A stretch of DNA of 33,915 bases from Pseudomonadota bacterium (lineage in GTDB: Bacteria > Pseudomonadota > Alphaproteobacteria > Rhizobiales > Xanthobacteraceae): positions 1 to 33,915 of the forward strand of contig JAEYTJ010000236.1 in the NCBI GenBank assembly GCA_023434095.1. Direction: 5' to 3'. The notes under the pieces were generated by a model that searched no databases, had not been told where the DNA came from, and worked only from the letters and a program-made list of their open reading frames with translations. The translations under genes were made by a program, and so were the position numbers. Below, in pieces: positions 30,939 to 33,915 of this stretch; the first letter of the stretch is position 1, and each line of letters starts with the position of its first letter.

Positions 30939-32071
30939 GGGTTTTGCCCCTCTGCGGCGGCGATATGCGCAGCAACGGCACGGTTGACCGCCGCGGCATC
31001 CTCGACCTGCGGCATGTGGCCGGCCTCCGGCACGAGGACCACCTTGGCGGCCAGCCCTTCGGCATGGGCGGACGGAACAATCGCGTCGTCCGCGCCCCAG
31101 ACCACCAGCACCGGCACATCGAGCGCGGCAAGCTGCGGACGGAGGTCGAGGGCCTGCCCGTTCTGCCCGCTGAAGCCCGCCGCGATCGCGCGGAGCGCCT
31201 CGGGCACGCCGTCGAGCCGCTTGAAGCGGAGCACGGCCTCGATCATGTCGCCCGAGACCCGCTCGGGGTCCTTGTAGAGCTTGCCGAGCACCTCCTTCAT
31301 CGGCTTGCGCCGCTCGGCCGCGAGGAACCCTTCGACATAGGACGCATCGATCTGCGGGCCGAGCCCCACCGGCGCAATGAGGGTCAGCGACGCGATGCGC
31401 TCGGGCCGGTTCGCGGCCGCCAGCAGCGCCACCGCGCCGCCCAGCGAATGGCCGACGAGATGCACGCGATCGACACCGAGCGCGTCGAGAAGCGCACCGG
31501 TGACGTCGGCCAGCTCGTCCGTCGCCTGCGCGTCCGAGGGCGCGGTGCCGCCATGGGCCGGCAGGTCGAACGCATGGACGGTGCGGCCGTCGGCCAGGGC
31601 TTCCTGGTTCAGCGCCCAGGTGGCGAGGTCGCCGCCGAAGCCATGGACCAGCAGCACGGGATGGCCCGCCCCCGCCCCGACCGACAGCACGTTGATCGGC
31701 CCGCGCCCCGTCTCCACGCTGCGCGGCGCTGCCCCGCCATCGGCCTCGGCGCCGTCTTCGGCGTCGCTTGCCGCATAGGTGCCGACAAAGGCAGCGATCT
31801 CATCGTCCGGCACGGCCGGGTCAGCAATGACGCCGAGCAGAGCCCCGACCGGCGCCGTGGCGCCGCGCGCCAGCACCTGACGGCGCAGCACGCCGGAGAC
31901 CTGCGATTCGACGACGTTGGTGATCTTCGTCGTCTCGATCTCCATGAGCTCCTGGCCCGCTTCGACCGCAGCGCCCTCGCCGATCAGCCAGGCGCACAGC
32001 GTGCCCTCGGTCATGGTCATTCCCCATCGGGGCATCGCCACGGGGTGGATGCGGGGGGTCTTCACACTCAT
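30935..32071 (-). CDS. acoC: AcoC-like E2 component: lipoyl domain fused to alpha/beta hydrolase fold
   Basis: 378 residues. Lipoyl domain at about 8-82 with the lipoylated Lys49 in EIETTKITN, an Ala/Asp-rich linker (about 98-120), and an alpha/beta-hydrolase-like domain with VHGFGGD (oxyanion), Ser209 in VGHSLGGA, and Asp/His in WGADDAIV and EAGHMPQ. This composition is typical of the dihydrolipoamide acetyltransferase of acetoin dehydrogenase systems, not of pyruvate dehydrogenase E2, which has a different catalytic domain. It overlaps both neighbours by 4 bp. The actual 2-oxo substrate in this cluster is inferred only. Confidence 0.85.
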   Translation of the reverse strand: MSVKTPRIHPVAMPRWGMTMTEGTLCAWLIGEGAAVEAGQELMEIETTKITNVVESQVSGVLRRQVLARGATAPVGALLGVIADPAVPDDEIAAFVGTYAASDAEDGAEADGGAAPRSVETGRGPINVLSVGAGAGHPVLLVHGFGGDLATWALNQEALADGRTVHAFDLPAHGGTAPSDAQATDELADVTGALLDALGVDRVHLVGHSLGGAVALLAAANRPERIASLTLIAPVGLGPQIDASYVEGFLAAERRKPMKEVLGKLYKDPERVSGDMIEAVLRFKRLDGVPEALRAIAAGFSGQNGQALDLRPQLAALDVPVLVVWGADDAIVPSAHAEGLAAKVVLVPEAGHMPQVEDAAAVNRAVAAHIAAAEGQNP

Positions 32072-33084
32072 GCGCCGTACTCCACCACCTTGCGGACCGC
32101 CGCGCCGATGCGCGCGGGATCGGGCAGGTAGGCGGCCTCGAGCCCGGGTGCGTAGGGCACCGGGGTGTGAGGCGGGGTGACCTTGAGGATGGGGGCCTTC
32201 AGGGCGCCGAAGCTCTTCTCGGCGATGATCGAAGCGATGTCGGCGGCAAACCCGCAGCGCGGACTCGACTCGTCCACGATGACAACGCGCCCGCCATTCT
32301 CCTCCACCATGTCGAGGATCGTCTCTTCGTCGAGGGGCGAGGTGGTGCGCGGATCGAGGATGGTGCAGTCGATGCCGTCGGCGGCGAGTTCGGCGGCGGC
32401 CTTCTCGGCGAAGGACACCATGCGGCCGAGCGCGATGATCAGCGCGTCCCCGCCCTCCCGCACCAGCCGCGCTTCGCCGAAGGGGATGGTGTAGGCGCCG
32501 TCCGGCACCTCGCCGACCGTGTCGTAGAGCAGCTTGTTTTCGAGGAAGATCACCGGGTCGTCGTCGCGGATCGCCTGGATCAGCAGGCCCTTGGCGTCAT
32601 AGGGCGAGGACGGCACCACCACCTTCAGCCCCGGCACGTGGGTGAAGATGGGATACAGCGCCTGGCTGTGCTGGCTCGCCGAGCGCGAGCCGGCGCCGAA
32701 AGTGGTGCGGATGACGAGCGGAGTGACCGCCTTGCCGCCGAACATGTAGCGGAACTTGGCCGCCTGGTTGAAGATCTGGTCGAAGCAGACGCCGAGAAAA
32801 TCGACGAACATGATCTCGGCGACGGGGCGAAGGCCGGTCATCGCCGCACCCGCCGCGGCGCCGACGAAAGCGCTCTCGGTGATCGGCGTGTCCATCACCC
32901 GGTTGCGTCCGAAGGCACCGAGCAGCCCCTTGGTGACGCCGAAGGCGCCACCCCAGGCATCCTGCTCGCCGGAGGCACCAGCGCCGCCGGTGATGTCCTC
33001 GCCGAGCACGACGACGCGCGGGTCGCGCCCCATCTCGTGATGCAGCGCCTCGTTGAGCGCCTGACGATACGATTTGAGCGGCAT
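32068..33084 (-). CDS. acoB: AcoB-like E1 beta subunit, TPP-dependent dehydrogenase
   Basis: 338 residues from the ATG at 33084, chosen for its AGGAGG 4 nt upstream. N-terminal pyrimidine-binding domain with GEDITGG and DTPITESAFVGAAAGAA (includes the conserved Glu that activates TPP), FVDFLG, and a C-terminal transketolase-like domain with VIVDESSPRCG. Pairs with the E1 alpha subunit 25 bp upstream to decarboxylate or cleave the substrate and load the acyl group on the E2 lipoyl arm. Confidence 0.88.
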   Translation of the reverse strand: MPLKSYRQALNEALHHEMGRDPRVVVLGEDITGGAGASGEQDAWGGAFGVTKGLLGAFGRNRVMDTPITESAFVGAAAGAAMTGLRPVAEIMFVDFLGVCFDQIFNQAAKFRYMFGGKAVTPLVIRTTFGAGSRSASQHSQALYPIFTHVPGLKVVVPSSPYDAKGLLIQAIRDDDPVIFLENKLLYDTVGEVPDGAYTIPFGEARLVREGGDALIIALGRMVSFAEKAAAELAADGIDCTILDPRTTSPLDEETILDMVEENGGRVVIVDESSPRCGFAADIASIIAEKSFGALKAPILKVTPPHTPVPYAPGLEAAYLPDPARIGAAVRKVVEYGA

Positions 33085-33109
33085 GCCGCCTCCTGTCGGG
33101 AAGAAATGG

Positions 33110-33915
33110 TCAGGCGTAGCGGACGTACACGTCGGTGGTGAGCGTCGACAGGTCGGGGGGCGCGGCGGCCCGTGCGGCGGCGACGCTGGCGTCGATCTGC
33201 GCCTCGACCGCACGGTCGACCGCGTCGAGCTCGGCCGCCTCGAGGAGACCGGCCGCCTCGACCCTCTGGCGGAACAGCTTCAGGCAGTCCTCGTCGCGGC
33301 GCAGGGAGGCGCGCTCCTCGGGCGTGCGGTAATTGTCCGGGTCGCCCGAGAAATGACCGAAATAGCGGGGGACGGTGATGTGCAGCAGGGTCGGACCGCC
33401 GCCGGTGCGCGCCCGTTCCACGGCCTCCGCCGCTGCCGCATGCACGGCGAAGAAGTCGAGGCCGTCGACCGACGCGGAGGGCATGCCGTAGCCGATGGCG
33501 CGATCGGTGATGCGTCCGGCCGTGGCGAAGGAGGAGGCGGTCGCCTCGCCGAAGCCGTTGTCCTCGACGACGAAGATCACCGGCAGCTTCCAGATCGCCG
33601 CGAGGTTGAAGCTTTCCGCGGTGGTGCCCTGGTTCACCGCGCCGTCGCCGCTGAAGGCGACCGCCACGTCCTTCGTGCCCAGCACCTTCGCGGGGAGCGC
33701 GGCGCCACAGGCGAGAGGGGGGCCGCCCCCGACGATGCCGTTGGCGCCGAGCATGCCACGGCTGAGATCAGCGATGTGCATCGACCCTCCCTTGCCGCGG
33801 CAGGTGCCGGTCTCCTTGCCGAAGATTTCCGCCATCATGCCGTCGACCTCGCAGCCCTTGGCGATGGAATGGCCGTGGCCGCGATGGGTGGAGGCGATGT
33901 GGTCGGAGTTGGTCA
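33110..33915 (-). CDS. acoA: AcoA-like E1 alpha subunit, TPP-dependent dehydrogenase (5' end outside window)
   Basis: The window holds the C-terminal 268 or so codons; the frame stays open to the edge (33915), so the start is missing. Visible motifs: THRGHGHSIAKG, RGKGGSMHI, and the TPP-binding GDGAVNQG ending in FVVEDNG, all typical of the E1 alpha of acetoin/pyruvate-type complexes. The C-terminal tail is helical with many Ala/Glu. It is the most upstream visible gene of module 4; the promoter and perhaps an E3 or ATPase gene lie outside the window. Confidence 0.88.
   Translation of the reverse strand, partial: TNSDHIASTHRGHGHSIAKGCEVDGMMAEIFGKETGTCRGKGGSMHIADLSRGMLGANGIVGGGPPLACGAALPAKVLGTKDVAVAFSGDGAVNQGTTAESFNLAAIWKLPVIFVVEDNGFGEATASSFATAGRITDRAIGYGMPSASVDGLDFFAVHAAAAEAVERARTGGGPTLLHITVPRYFGHFSGDPDNYRTPEERASLRRDEDCLKLFRQRVEAAGLLEAAELDAVDRAVEAQIDASVAAARAAAPPDLSTLTTDVYVRYA

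Overview
The window is a GC-rich, densely packed stretch with ATGA stop/start overlaps, many solute-binding-protein ABC transporters, FCD-type GntR and GlxA-type regulators, and sigma-54 promoters. This fits an alphaproteobacterium, most likely Hyphomicrobiales (rhizobia or Xanthobacteraceae-like). That assignment is inference from gene style; there is no rRNA or marker gene here. I see no tRNA, rRNA, IS element, prophage or CRISPR array. It reads as a catabolic/uptake region made of four modules.

Module 1 (90-6177, minus): a PotDBCA-like importer (binding protein 5047-6177, permeases 4094-5023 and 3276-4097, ATPase 2192-3274), a guanine-deaminase-like enzyme, an FCD-type GntR regulator and a flavin-reductase-domain protein. 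It starts at a near-perfect sigma-54 promoter (6237-6251) with dyads upstream and an inverted repeat close to the expected transcript start. The 3' end of the ATPase gene carries a 36-bp tandem repeat that duplicates its last codons and stop codon.

Module 2 (6542-12650): a GlxA-type AraC regulator (minus) divergent from a second PotDABC-like importer that ends in a proline-racemase-family enzyme. In that enzyme Gly replaces the usual second catalytic Cys/Thr.

Module 3 (12806-21894, minus): a PgtC-B-A-like signalling operon (periplasmic binding protein, membrane histidine kinase, sigma-54-dependent response regulator; all joined by 4-bp overlaps). Directly downstream is an AfuABC-like importer whose binding protein is a paralogue of the sensory one. 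The importer has its own perfect sigma-54 promoter (17097-17111), preceded by two direct repeats 33 bp apart that look like the enhancer of the response regulator. It ends in a rho-independent terminator (12680-12714). In effect a whole sense-transduce-import circuit is visible.

Module 4 (22011-33915, minus, continuing past the window): a probable long operon with AcoA (partial), AcoB and AcoC-like ketoacid/acetoin dehydrogenase subunits, a VOC protein, two polar amino-acid permeases and their binding protein (no ATPase), a diaminopropionate-ammonia-lyase-like PLP enzyme, two SDRs, an M20 hydrolase with altered metal-ligand motifs, a gamma-glutamyltransferase-family protein and a GlcG/HbpS-like protein. 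I infer uptake and deacylation of an amino-acid conjugate, PLP-dependent elimination to a 2-oxo acid, and oxidation to an acyl-CoA; the substrate is not known.
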